From: Planctomycetota bacterium | Lineage (GTDB): Bacteria; Planctomycetota; UBA1135; GCA-002686595 | NCBI GenBank assembly: GCA_029259635.1 | Contig: JAJDEU010000027.1 | Location: 62,001 to 126,000, forward strand | DNA length: 64,000 nt | Reading direction: 5' to 3' | Shown here: piece after piece, positions 1 through 8,329 of the stretch | Layout: every line of letters begins with the position of its first letter | Numbering within the stretch: the first letter of the stretch is position 1 | Position numbers and translations under genes: made by a program | The notes under the pieces: generated by a model | Told to the model about the DNA's origin: nothing | Seen by the model: the letters and a program-made list of their open reading frames with translations, nothing else | Database searches by the model: none

Positions 1-80
1 TTCATGGGATCCATCATAGACCGACCTCCAGAATCGAGGTGGGCAAAAACCGCTGGCTCTTGCGAGAGCATTCTCGCCAA

Positions 81-110
81 ACCGGTAAATACGAGTCGTT
101 TTAAAGAGGG
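81..110 (+). promoter_or_regulatory. Upstream region of the NRPS gene with GGTAAAT motif and weak ribosome binding site
   Basis: Bases 84-95 read GGTAAATACGAG, almost the same as the motif repeated in front of the carB-like gene near 3407-3419. AAGAGGG at 104-110 is a possible ribosome binding site, 12 bases before a TTG at 123 and 18 before an ATG at 129. The spacing therefore slightly favours the TTG start. Promoter function is inference only. Confidence 0.3.
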
Positions 111-122
111 TAGTATTCGTTC

Positions 123-3100
123 TTGGACATGAGCCACTCTCTTCCACTGGGTCCGATGAATCGCGAGGGAGAGTTGCCGCTCTCTTTCGCGCAACAGCGC
201 TTGTGGTTCTTGGATCAGATGGGAGCCGGAGAGGCTTTCAATATCTTGGCCGCCTTCCGTTTGGCGGGACGACTTGATGTCGAGCGCCTGGCCGCTGCGC
301 TAACTGAAATCGTCCGACGCCATGAGACGTTGCGTACGGGCATCGTTGTAATGGACGGCGAGCCGGTTCAACGCATTGCGGATGATTCGGAGGTCGTGCT
401 CGAGCGCGCGGAGGTGCTCGGATTCGATGAGGCCGAGCAGGCATCGGAAATCGAACGCCGTGCGCGAGCATTGGCGGAGGTTCCGTTCGACTTGGCGCAC
501 GCGCCGCTGATGCGAGCGCAACTGCTCCAGTTCGAGGAACACCAGCACGTTCTCTTCATCAATTTGCACCACGTCGTCACGGACGGCGCGTCGATGACGG
601 TGTTGTTGCGCGAGTTAGGGCAGTTGTACCTGCCGGATGCGCCGCCGCTTCCGAAACTGGAACTGCAGTACGGCGACTTCACGCTGTGGCAGCGCGAGCG
701 GCTGGTCGGGGAGGTTCTAGAGCACGAATTGGCGTACTGGCGCGATCAATTGGAGGGCATCACGCCGCTGAGTCTGCCCACGGATCATCCGCGTCCAGCG
801 ATGTTGACCTATCGAGGTCGCTCGAGCGCGCTCGAGATTCCGTCGCACGTGGCCGAGGCATTGGACGCTCTCGGTCGACGCGAGGGATTCACGCTGACGA
901 TGATTTTGCTCGCAGCCTGGCAGGCTTTGTTGGCGCGCTATTCCGATTCCGAGTCGATCGCGGTCGGGTTGCCCGTTGGCAATCGCAACCACGACAAGTT
1001 GGAGGGCTTGATCGGACTCTTCACCAGCACGTTGATCATTCGTTCCAATCTTTCGGGCGATCCGAGCTTCTTGAATGATCTGCTTCCAGAGGTGCGCGAG
1101 TTGATGCTGCAAGGCTTTGAGCATCAGGAAGTACCGTTTCAGAAGATCGTCGAGGACCTCAATCCCGAGCGCGATCCGAGCCGCCACCCGCTCTTCCAAG
1201 TGATGTTGTCGGTGGCGCCGATGCCGCGCGGCCCGATTCGTCTGGGCGAGCTTGAAGTCGAGCCCATCAGTTTGCCTTCAACGCGGACTGGGCTGGATTT
1301 CGATCTTCGTCTTCGCGAGCGGGCAGGTCGAATCTCCGGACGGTTGATCTACGCGGAGGATCTTTTCGAGCAACGGACGATCGAGCGCCTGCTCGGACAC
1401 TTTTTGGTCCTGCTGAACGGAATCGCCGACAATCCCGAGGCGCGCTTATCGGACCTACCGCTGCTGACTGAAGATGAGCGGCGCGACCTGCTGGTGACCT
1501 GGAACGACACGGCCAAAACGACTTCGTTCACGCCGATACATGCGCAGTTCGAAGCACAAGCGGCGCGAACTCCCGACGCGGTCGCCGCGATTTGCGAAGA
1601 GGAGTTAGCGAGCTATTCCGAATTGAATGCTGCGGCCAATCGGCTTGCGCATGAGTTGATTGCGCGTGGCGTCGGCGCCGAGTCGCTAGTCGGATTGTGC
1701 GTCGAGCGCTCTCTGAACATGCTCATCGGATTGCTCGCCATTCACAAAGCCGGAGCGGCTTATTTGCCTCTGGATCCTTCCACTCCGGATGAACGCCAGC
1801 TCTGGATTATCGGCAACTCAGAGATCGAGCTGCTGCTGACGAATACGACGCTCGGTGAGCGCATTTTGGCGAACTGTCCACAACTGCGGCTCGATCGAGA
1901 CTCGGAGCAAATCGCATCGAGGCCGAGTACTAGCCCGAACGGTCAATGCGCGCCCGATCAGTTGGCCTACGTGATCTACACATCGGGATCATCGGGAAAG
2001 CCGAAGGGTGTTGCCGTCGAGCATCAAGCGTTCTCAAACCTGTTGTTCGCGATGTCCAAGCGTCCCGGCATGTCGCCCAGCGACGTCATGATGGCCGTCA
2101 CGACCATCGCTTTCGACATTGCGGGTCTCGAGCTCTTCCTTCCCCTGGCCGTCGGCGCGCGCGTGGTCATCGGAACGGAATCTGTCGTATCGGATGGGCG
2201 CGAACTTGCGCGACAAATGGAGTCTCACGGCGTGACGATCATGCAAGCCACGCCAGCCGCATGGCGGCTCTTGATGGATTCCGGTTGGGAGGGAGGCGGC
2301 GGCATTCGAGCCCTCTGCGGCGGCGAAGAGTTGCCGCAAGATCTCGCGCTGCGATTGAGCTCACGATGTGGGAGCCTGTGGAATCTTTATGGACCGACCG
2401 AGACCACGATCTGGTCGTTGAACCACGAATTTTCGTCTTCTGATGAAAGCGACGACGGCCTTGCTTCAGTCGTCATCGGTCGGCCAATCGCGAACACCGA
2501 AGCTTTCGTGCTCGATCGCCACATGTCACTGGTTCCAATCGGCGTCGAGGGAGACCTGTACTTAGGAGGGCTTGGCCTTGCTCGCGGCTATTGGCGCTCG
2601 GCTTCGTTAACGGCGAAAGCCTTCGTGCCACATACTTTTCGCGAGGGTGCGCGGCTTTATCGCACAGGTGACCGGGTTGTGCGTCGAGAAGATGGCTCGA
2701 TTGTCTTTCGCGGTCGCAACGATCGACAGATCAAGCTGCGCGGTTACCGAATTGAACTCGACGAGATTGAACATGCGCTGGGCAGTCACCCCCTCGTGGT
2801 CGAAAACGCGGTGGTTCTCGCCGGAGCCGGCATCGGGCAGCAAATCGTCGCGCACGTTGTCACGCGAGTTACGGAGGGCGAAGAGTCGAGCGACTTGCGA
2901 GGCTATCTCATGGAGCGCTTGCCGACGTACATGTTGCCCGCTCACTTTGTGCGCCACGAAGCCCTGCCGCATACCCAAAACGGAAAGCTGGATCGCAACG
3001 CTCTGGTCGCTCTCTCGAATACGGCCCACCGCAGTCGCGGAACCTTCGTTGCGCCAAGGACGCCGATGGAGATTTGGCTCGGAGAATTGTGGAGCGGCTT

Positions 3101-3350
3101 GCTCAACACGGGTCGAGTCGACGTCCAGGACAACTTCTATGATCTCGGCGGGCATTCCTTGCTCTCGATGAAGCTCGTGTATGCGATCGAAAGCCGCGTC
3201 GGCGTGACGATTATGCCGCGGGAGATCATGAGGATGAATTTAGAGCAGCTGGCCCGAGCGTGCGAACAGCGCGGACAGCCCCTTGGCGAAGCGCCGATCG
3301 ACGAGCCCAGTTGGCTGACTCGAATCACGCGCAAGCTAGGCCTCGATTAG
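123..3350 (+). CDS. Nonribosomal peptide synthetase module, C-A-PCP, predicted glycine
   Basis: A single extension module of about 1075 residues. The condensation domain covers about residues 15-450, with the catalytic HHVVTDG at 149-155, so it should be active and LCL-like. The adenylation domain covers about 470-960: YTSGSSGKPKG near 617, GPTETT near 757, YRTGDR, and NGKLDR carrying the A10 lysine. A carrier domain follows, with LGGHS and the pantetheine serine at 1012. The protein ends after the carrier, with no thioesterase or epimerase. Reading the Stachelhaus positions by eye gives D-I-L-Q-L-G-L-I-W-(K), which I recall as a glycine code. A condensation domain at the N-terminus means it receives an acyl group from another carrier, most simply the A-PCP didomain at 4189. 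Start is TTG 123 or ATG 129. It is the first complete gene of the cluster; more modules may lie upstream of the window. Confidence 0.93.
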   Translation: MDMSHSLPLGPMNREGELPLSFAQQRLWFLDQMGAGEAFNILAAFRLAGRLDVERLAAALTEIVRRHETLRTGIVVMDGEPVQRIADDSEVVLERAEVLGFDEAEQASEIERRARALAEVPFDLAHAPLMRAQLLQFEEHQHVLFINLHHVVTDGASMTVLLRELGQLYLPDAPPLPKLELQYGDFTLWQRERLVGEVLEHELAYWRDQLEGITPLSLPTDHPRPAMLTYRGRSSALEIPSHVAEALDALGRREGFTLTMILLAAWQALLARYSDSESIAVGLPVGNRNHDKLEGLIGLFTSTLIIRSNLSGDPSFLNDLLPEVRELMLQGFEHQEVPFQKIVEDLNPERDPSRHPLFQVMLSVAPMPRGPIRLGELEVEPISLPSTRTGLDFDLRLRERAGRISGRLIYAEDLFEQRTIERLLGHFLVLLNGIADNPEARLSDLPLLTEDERRDLLVTWNDTAKTTSFTPIHAQFEAQAARTPDAVAAICEEELASYSELNAAANRLAHELIARGVGAESLVGLCVERSLNMLIGLLAIHKAGAAYLPLDPSTPDERQLWIIGNSEIELLLTNTTLGERILANCPQLRLDRDSEQIASRPSTSPNGQCAPDQLAYVIYTSGSSGKPKGVAVEHQAFSNLLFAMSKRPGMSPSDVMMAVTTIAFDIAGLELFLPLAVGARVVIGTESVVSDGRELARQMESHGVTIMQATPAAWRLLMDSGWEGGGGIRALCGGEELPQDLALRLSSRCGSLWNLYGPTETTIWSLNHEFSSSDESDDGLASVVIGRPIANTEAFVLDRHMSLVPIGVEGDLYLGGLGLARGYWRSASLTAKAFVPHTFREGARLYRTGDRVVRREDGSIVFRGRNDRQIKLRGYRIELDEIEHALGSHPLVVENAVVLAGAGIGQQIVAHVVTRVTEGEESSDLRGYLMERLPTYMLPAHFVRHEALPHTQNGKLDRNALVALSNTAHRSRGTFVAPRTPMEIWLGELWSGLLNTGRVDVQDNFYDLGGHSLLSMKLVYAIESRVGVTIMPREIMRMNLEQLARACEQRGQPLGEAPIDEPSWLTRITRKLGLD

Positions 3351-3385
3351 AAGGGCCCCGCCGAAATCGGGCGAGTCTCCTCGCG

Positions 3386-3419
3386 CTCTGGTAAATTGCG
3401 CACTCTGGTAAATTACGAG
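3386..3419 (+). promoter_or_regulatory. Tandem CTCTGGTAAATT motif upstream of carB-like gene
   Basis: CTCTGGTAAATT occurs at 3386-3397 and again at 3403-3414, a direct repeat with a 17-base period. The second copy continues as ACGAG, matching the motif at 84-95 before the NRPS gene. TAAATT could be a -10 element or the repeat could be a regulator site. The copies lie 21-54 bases before the carB-like ATG. Function is inferred. Confidence 0.35.
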
Positions 3420-3439
3420 AAGCCGTACCGCTTCAACCC

Positions 3440-4192
3440 ATGATCAATCTACAAGTAGCCGATGGCGTCGCCGAGCTGACGATCCAGCACGAAAAGGTTC
3501 TCAACCCTTTTTCGATTGCGATGACGCAGCAGTTGCCGGAGCTCTGTGAAGCCGTCGAATCCGACGATCGAGTTGAAGGCGTACTGATCTGGGGCGGGGA
3601 AGGCCGCTCGTTTTCGGTGGGTGGAGATTTCGCCAGCATCCGAGGTTTGAAGACTCACGAGGCGGCGACGAGCTATCTGTGGGATATCGTTCGGAGCTAT
3701 CAGGCGATTCTCAAGATCTCAAAGCCGGTGGTGGCGGCGATCGATAGTTTCGTCATTGGACAGGGCTTGCAGGTCGCCTTGATGGCCGACTGGCGCGTGG
3801 CGAGCGATCGCGTTCACTGCCAAATGCCCGAACTGAAGAACGGCGTTCCGTGCCCGCTGGGGAGCCGAATTCTAGAGACCCATCTCGGTCGAGCGGCGAT
3901 GATGCAGCTCGTGATCGGTTGTCCCGAACTCGACGCGAAAGCGGCGATGGGTTATCGATTGATCGACGAGGTGTGTCCCTTCGCCGAATTGAAAACCGCC
4001 GCTCTCGCGCGGCTCGCGACGATTCGCAGCTACCCGACGGACCCTTACAGGCAGACGAAGCGAATTCACAACGCGCGGTTTGTCGATCAGCTCGAAGAGG
4101 TCGCAGAGGCTTCAGCCCAAGCTCACGCTGCGAGCTTTTTGAAGGGGACTGCGGAGAAACACTTCTCGGGGGTCCTCGGGGAGAATCCGTGA
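3440..4192 (+). CDS. carB: Carboxymethylproline synthase (CarB-like crotonase)
   Basis: A crotonase-fold enzyme of 250 residues, the same length as Pectobacterium CarB and collinear with it by memory alignment. Shared blocks include NPFS near 22-25, RSFSxGGDF at 56-64 (oxyanion-hole Gly62), YQAxL near 87-91, MPELKxG at 129-135 with Glu131, DYRL/GYRL, SYP...TKR, and a C-terminal HxxxF...HF..VLG block with His229. Glu131 and His229 are the residues described as important in CarB. CarB condenses malonyl-CoA with pyrroline-5-carboxylate to give (2S,5S)-carboxymethylproline, the carbapenem bicycle precursor. Met108 of CarB is Gln here, so substrate details may differ. A generic enoyl-CoA hydratase label would be misleading. 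The gene sits between the NRPS module and an A-PCP didomain, and its stop overlaps the next start (GTGA), so the two are probably translationally coupled. Confidence 0.87.
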   Translation: MINLQVADGVAELTIQHEKVLNPFSIAMTQQLPELCEAVESDDRVEGVLIWGGEGRSFSVGGDFASIRGLKTHEAATSYLWDIVRSYQAILKISKPVVAAIDSFVIGQGLQVALMADWRVASDRVHCQMPELKNGVPCPLGSRILETHLGRAAMMQLVIGCPELDAKAAMGYRLIDEVCPFAELKTAALARLATIRSYPTDPYRQTKRIHNARFVDQLEEVAEASAQAHAASFLKGTAEKHFSGVLGENP

Positions 4193-5988
4193 GCTCCGCT
4201 GAGAACACGATCTTACCGCCGCTGCCAGCCAGCACGCCGGATCAACGCGATCGAGTCGCCATTCGATGGGAAAGCGGGTTCGTCAGCTACGGCGAATTGA
4301 GCTCGCGAATTCACGCGCTGGAGCTGGTTCTCGAAGCCACTCCGCCCGGAACTATTCTCGGGGTTCGGATCGGCAATGAACCGGCTTTCGTCGTCGCGTA
4401 CTTAGCCTGCCTAGCGGCCAAGCGCAGGGTCGTACTGTTGGATCCGCTCTGGACGGCAAGCGAGCTAGGGCACGCCGCAAGTGAGGTGAGCCTTTCGGTT
4501 TTAATCGAGACCGAGTCGGCAGGTGAAGCGCGTGGTGCTTGCGAAATCTTCGGCGCGAAGCCGTGCGAGCTGAGTGCATCGGGAGAGCTAGTCTCCGACT
4601 TCCCCGACCTTGCGGGTGTCACAAAAGGCGAGTCGTCCGAGTTCGCTGTCGTCTACTGGAGCTCCGGTTCCACAGGCCGTCCGAAGCCGATCGCGGTTCC
4701 CGAACCCGCACTCGCTTTCCGCGTCGTCGGGTTGATTGACGCGCTTGGCTTCCGCCCGGACGATCGCACACTCTGCGTCTTGCCGCTCAGCCACTGCCAC
4801 GGCATCGAATGCCTCACCCTGCCGACTCTCTTCGCCGGCGGTGAATTGGTCCTCCGTGACCCTCGATCGGCGGAACCGAACAGAACGGCGAAGCTGATCG
4901 GAGAGGCAAAGGTCACGATCTTCAGCGCGCTTCCGAAGTTCTACGCTTCGCTACTAACCGGAATTGTTGAGCCCAGCGAGTTCGAGACGCTCCGGCTTCC
5001 GTTTTGTGGAAGCGCTGCGCTCGATCCGGAAGTGGCTCGCGGCTTTCAAGAGCGTTTCGGCGTGCGAATCGGGCAGGGCTACGGTTTGACGGAGATCGGA
5101 GTGATCTCGTTGAAGTTGGGAGAGCAGGCTGAAACCCTCATCGATTCCGTCGGGCGCGTACTGCCCGGAATCGAGTGGAAGATCGAAGCTGCTGATTCGG
5201 AGGGCGTTGGAGAGCTCTGGGTTCGTTCCGTCGGACTGGCTCAAGATGGCGAGCGCGTTCACGATGGGTGGCTTCATACGGAAGACATGGTGTACGCCGA
5301 CGCGGATGACTTCTTATTCGTGCGCGGACGCATAAGCACCTTCATCAACGTCAACGGATCGAAAGCCGATGGTCTCGAAATCGAGCGCGTCATCGAGGCG
5401 ATACCGTGGGTTCGCGAGTGCGCTGTCGCGGGCGCGAAGGACGAACACGGGGTGGAGCGGATCGTTGCCTACGTCGTGCTCACCGAAGGGCATGGTGAGG
5501 ATCAACCCCGCGCGGCCGTTCGACTCCGCGTTGCCGAATCGCTTTCGCTGTTCAAGGTCCCCGCCGAGGTTGTGTTACTCGACGTATTGCCGCGCAGCAG
5601 CTTGGGCAAAGTGCTCTACGCCGAGCTTCCGGAGGCGACCGTATCGCGAAGCCTCGCGCCTGTTTCGCCGATTCAGCTTAGAAGTGAAACCGAGCGCGCA
5701 GTTGGCGCCGTTTGGTGCGACGTTTTGAAGTTGTCCAGCGTTGCCGCGCACGACAGTTTTATGGATTGCGGCGGTACATCCGTTCTGCTGGTCGAGCTGC
5801 AAAGTCGCCTGAAAGAGAGATTTGGTCACGAGTTCGCGCTTGCCGACTTCTTTCGTTATCCGACGGTCGCGATGCTGGCCGAGGCCTTGGATGAACCGGC
5901 CACAAGTGATGTCGTTGACGAGGCGCGCGATCGCGGACGCAGGCAACGCGAAGCTGCGGCGAAAGCACAGAGGCGAAGCAAAGGGTGA
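4189..5988 (+). CDS. Adenylation-carrier (A-PCP) didomain, acid-loading
   Basis: An ANL-family adenylating domain followed by a carrier, 599 residues from the GTG at 4189, which overlaps the carB-like stop. The open frame extends upstream over carB, but that part is out of place. Visible motifs are SSGSTGRPKP (A3), GYGLTEIG (A5), HTEDM (A7), VRGRISTFINVNG (A8) and a C-terminal LGK lysine. The carrier has CGGTS with the pantetheine serine at about 531. The pocket segment reads LPLSHCHG, like acyl or aryl acid ligases. It lacks the FDxS aspartate that binds an alpha-amino group, so the substrate is probably a carboxylic acid without a free alpha-amine. It is the obvious loading unit for the C-A-PCP module. 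Whether it loads the CarB/CarA product or a separate acid cannot be told from sequence. The C-terminal tail is basic. Confidence 0.87.
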   Translation: MSSAENTILPPLPASTPDQRDRVAIRWESGFVSYGELSSRIHALELVLEATPPGTILGVRIGNEPAFVVAYLACLAAKRRVVLLDPLWTASELGHAASEVSLSVLIETESAGEARGACEIFGAKPCELSASGELVSDFPDLAGVTKGESSEFAVVYWSSGSTGRPKPIAVPEPALAFRVVGLIDALGFRPDDRTLCVLPLSHCHGIECLTLPTLFAGGELVLRDPRSAEPNRTAKLIGEAKVTIFSALPKFYASLLTGIVEPSEFETLRLPFCGSAALDPEVARGFQERFGVRIGQGYGLTEIGVISLKLGEQAETLIDSVGRVLPGIEWKIEAADSEGVGELWVRSVGLAQDGERVHDGWLHTEDMVYADADDFLFVRGRISTFINVNGSKADGLEIERVIEAIPWVRECAVAGAKDEHGVERIVAYVVLTEGHGEDQPRAAVRLRVAESLSLFKVPAEVVLLDVLPRSSLGKVLYAELPEATVSRSLAPVSPIQLRSETERAVGAVWCDVLKLSSVAAHDSFMDCGGTSVLLVELQSRLKERFGHEFALADFFRYPTVAMLAEALDEPATSDVVDEARDRGRRQREAAAKAQRRSKG

Positions 5989-6046
5989 TGGAAACGTCGC
6001 TTGGGATTTTGGCGTTCGTTCGCGAGCGCGCGGGACGGGCTCTCGC

Positions 6047-6955
6047 ATGAAGCCGACCTTTTTTGTGATCGGTGCCGCGAAGGCCGGAACGACGACGTTC
6101 TGCCACCTGCTTGGACAGCACCCCGAGATCTTCTTTTCGCCGAAGAAGGAGCTGCACTTTTTCAGCTTCGATGAGACTTATGCGCGGGGAATCGATTGGT
6201 ATGAGTCGAATTTCGAAGGCGCTCGCGAGACGCAGCAAATCGGTGAAGGAAGCACGACCTACACGGCGAGCAGTACCTTTCCGGATGCGGCCCGTCGATT
6301 GGCTGAATACGCGCCCAACGCTCGGTTGATATACCTGGTTCGGAACCCACTTGAGCGCATCGCTTCGACCTGGCTTCAGCTCAGGAACCTTCGCTCGGTA
6401 AATCCTTTCGAGACGGTCGGGGTGAAAGAATTGCCCAGCGCCTTTCGAGTCGATGTCGACTTCAATCGAGCCGTTCGGCTTCAGGCTGAGTCACTCGTTG
6501 ACTCGACGAACTATATGAAGGAGATCGCGATGTATCGCGAGTTCTTTCCCGACGAACAAATACTCGTTGGCACATTTGAAGAGCTGCGCAGCGATCCACG
6601 CGCGTTTCTTCAGCGTTGCTTCGAGTTCCTAACCGTAGATTCGACGCATCAACTTGCGAACTATTCAGTGCACATGAACCGCACGAGCGATCGGCGTCTC
6701 GCGCGCGGCTTCCTCTATCGATTCTGGAGCACACCCGCGCGTCGAAAGCTGTACACGACTGTGACGAGCGCTTTGCCTCAATTCGTGCGCGACTCGTTTA
6801 GCGGCCTCTTGACAACGCCTGCCGCCGAGCAGCTCCCCGAGTGGGATCCGGCGACGCGAGCTTGGGTGCTCGCGCGTCTCGGAGAAGACACCGCGCGCTT
6901 TCTCAATTACTACGGTTATCCGCCGGAGACGTGGAATCTCGAGACCGACGCATGA
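6047..6955 (+). CDS. PAPS-dependent sulfotransferase, free-standing
   Basis: A soluble sulfotransferase-family protein of 302 residues from ATG 6047. The open frame starts earlier but has no good start there. The PAPS 5'-phosphosulfate loop is FFVIGAAKAGTTTF at residues 5-18, followed by HPEIFFSPKKELHFF, typical of the heparan/sugar sulfotransferase-like family. The 3'-phosphate segment is YLVRNPLERIAS. It would transfer sulfate from PAPS to a hydroxyl or amine; the acceptor is unknown. It lies 58 bases after the A-PCP gene, and its stop overlaps the next start (ATGA). It is one of two sulfotransferase activities in the cluster, the other being fused to the PKS. Sulfation has precedent in beta-lactams: the olivanic acids are sulfated carbapenems, and monobactams are N-sulfonated. 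Confidence 0.87.
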   Translation: MKPTFFVIGAAKAGTTTFCHLLGQHPEIFFSPKKELHFFSFDETYARGIDWYESNFEGARETQQIGEGSTTYTASSTFPDAARRLAEYAPNARLIYLVRNPLERIASTWLQLRNLRSVNPFETVGVKELPSAFRVDVDFNRAVRLQAESLVDSTNYMKEIAMYREFFPDEQILVGTFEELRSDPRAFLQRCFEFLTVDSTHQLANYSVHMNRTSDRRLARGFLYRFWSTPARRKLYTTVTSALPQFVRDSFSGLLTTPAAEQLPEWDPATRAWVLARLGEDTARFLNYYGYPPETWNLETDA

Positions 6956-8304
6956 ATTGGCTGCCCGAAACATTGCGAGAGCGGCTGCTTCTGTTGTGCC
7001 TGCTGCTAATCGCGGGTTACGGGCAGGTTCAGACTTGGAGCATGGTAACGAGCGACTGGGGGTGGAAACCCGGAGAGGAAGACGCGGGCGTTGGCATGGA
7101 CTTCTATCAGTTTCGATGGGTGCCATTCGTTGCTCGCAATCGCGGGATGCAGGATTTCTATACGCGTGAGAATCGGATGCTCATCAGCGAGAGATCGATG
7201 GTTCACGTCGCGACGAGTAAGCTCAGTTCGGCCGAATACAGTGCGGCCATGAGCAATGAGCGGATGTACAAGGGCGGCATGGGTGCGTCGGGCACGCCAT
7301 TCTTCTACTCGCTGTTTGGCTATTTCCGAACGAACAACTACGACGAGGATCTCAAGCGCTTTCGCGTCGCGCTGCTGATCGTTTCAGAGCTGAGCATTCT
7401 TCTGTTTTGCGCCGGGCTCTCCTATTCGCTGACGAGAACCGTCGCGATGATGGCGCTCTTCAGCTATTGGTTTAAACCGTTCGCGGGACTGCTCGAGGTG
7501 GCGAACGTTAATCACCTCCAGATTGGCTTCATCTGCGCTTGCGCCGTCATCGCGAGGATGAAGGGGCGCTACGTCGGGCCGGCGCTCGCGGGCGCCGTGA
7601 TGGGACTGGCGCTGATGTTCAAGCCGAACCCCATCTTCGCCGCCGCGCTGTTCTACCTGGTCTTCCTCGCTCGTCGCGACTTCATCGGATTCGCAGCAGC
7701 ATCCGTCACGACTTTGATGTCAGCCGGCGCTGCCTTCGTCCTCTCCAGCATGTACTTCGGCGGAACGGCCTGTTGGCTGTCTTGGATTACTCGAACATCG
7801 GGCGCACTTAAAGTCGGCACCGACTGGAACTTGTCACTGGCCGCGAACATCTGGATTTGGACCGGAGTGAACACGGAATTCATCCTTCTAGGTGGATTGA
7901 TGTTGCTCGCCTCATTCCTAATCCTCCACCCACGCCGTGCCGTACGGAGCAGCGGCGACTCTGGAGCCCAAGCCTTTGACCGCACTGTGATGGTGCTCGG
8001 GCTCGGTCTGGTCATTCCGCTCGTGGCGTTCCGAGTTACTTGGGAGCACCACTACACTCTCGCGATCCCCATGATCCTTTTCGCGCTGCGCCCAACTCCC
8101 GACCGCCCCAATCAGCGACTGCGTTACGTCCTCGCCATTCTCGCCGTCGCTCTCCTCTTCAACCTGCCCGACTTCTTCTCGATGCCCCGCGACGGAACGA
8201 CCGTCGTGCTCATGTTCATCTCGGGCGGATTGATCCTGCTCTACCTGGGCCTGACCGAACTAGCGCGACCGGCGCCGCAAATCAATTCGGCGACGAACCC
8301 GTAG
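6952..8304 (+). CDS. Polytopic membrane protein, GT87/DUF2029-like
   Basis: A 450-residue integral membrane protein with about nine to ten hydrophobic helices. The first is near residues 10-20, and the rest run from about 135 to the end. A hydrophilic loop follows the first helix (DFYQFRWVPFVARNRG and an aromatic-rich stretch). This layout resembles the lipid-linked-sugar mannosyltransferases of family GT87, with an extracytoplasmic acidic loop after helix 1 (GMDFYQF). The family assignment is from overall shape, not a clear signature. It overlaps the sulfotransferase stop by four bases (ATGA) and so is in the same operon. It is convergent with the dioxygenase gene, with 25 bases between stops. 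A role in glycosylating or exporting the cluster product is possible, but it could equally be an unrelated transporter. Confidence 0.6.
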   Translation: MNWLPETLRERLLLLCLLLIAGYGQVQTWSMVTSDWGWKPGEEDAGVGMDFYQFRWVPFVARNRGMQDFYTRENRMLISERSMVHVATSKLSSAEYSAAMSNERMYKGGMGASGTPFFYSLFGYFRTNNYDEDLKRFRVALLIVSELSILLFCAGLSYSLTRTVAMMALFSYWFKPFAGLLEVANVNHLQIGFICACAVIARMKGRYVGPALAGAVMGLALMFKPNPIFAAALFYLVFLARRDFIGFAAASVTTLMSAGAAFVLSSMYFGGTACWLSWITRTSGALKVGTDWNLSLAANIWIWTGVNTEFILLGGLMLLASFLILHPRRAVRSSGDSGAQAFDRTVMVLGLGLVIPLVAFRVTWEHHYTLAIPMILFALRPTPDRPNQRLRYVLAILAVALLFNLPDFFSMPRDGTTVVLMFISGGLILLYLGLTELARPAPQINSATNP

Positions 8305-8329
8305 TTAGAGGCCGCCGCCACCGCCGTCG

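Noticed and set aside
3440-4192. Annotation as enoyl-CoA hydratase
   Set aside because: Length, Glu131, His229 and collinear motifs fit CarB much better than beta-oxidation crotonases.
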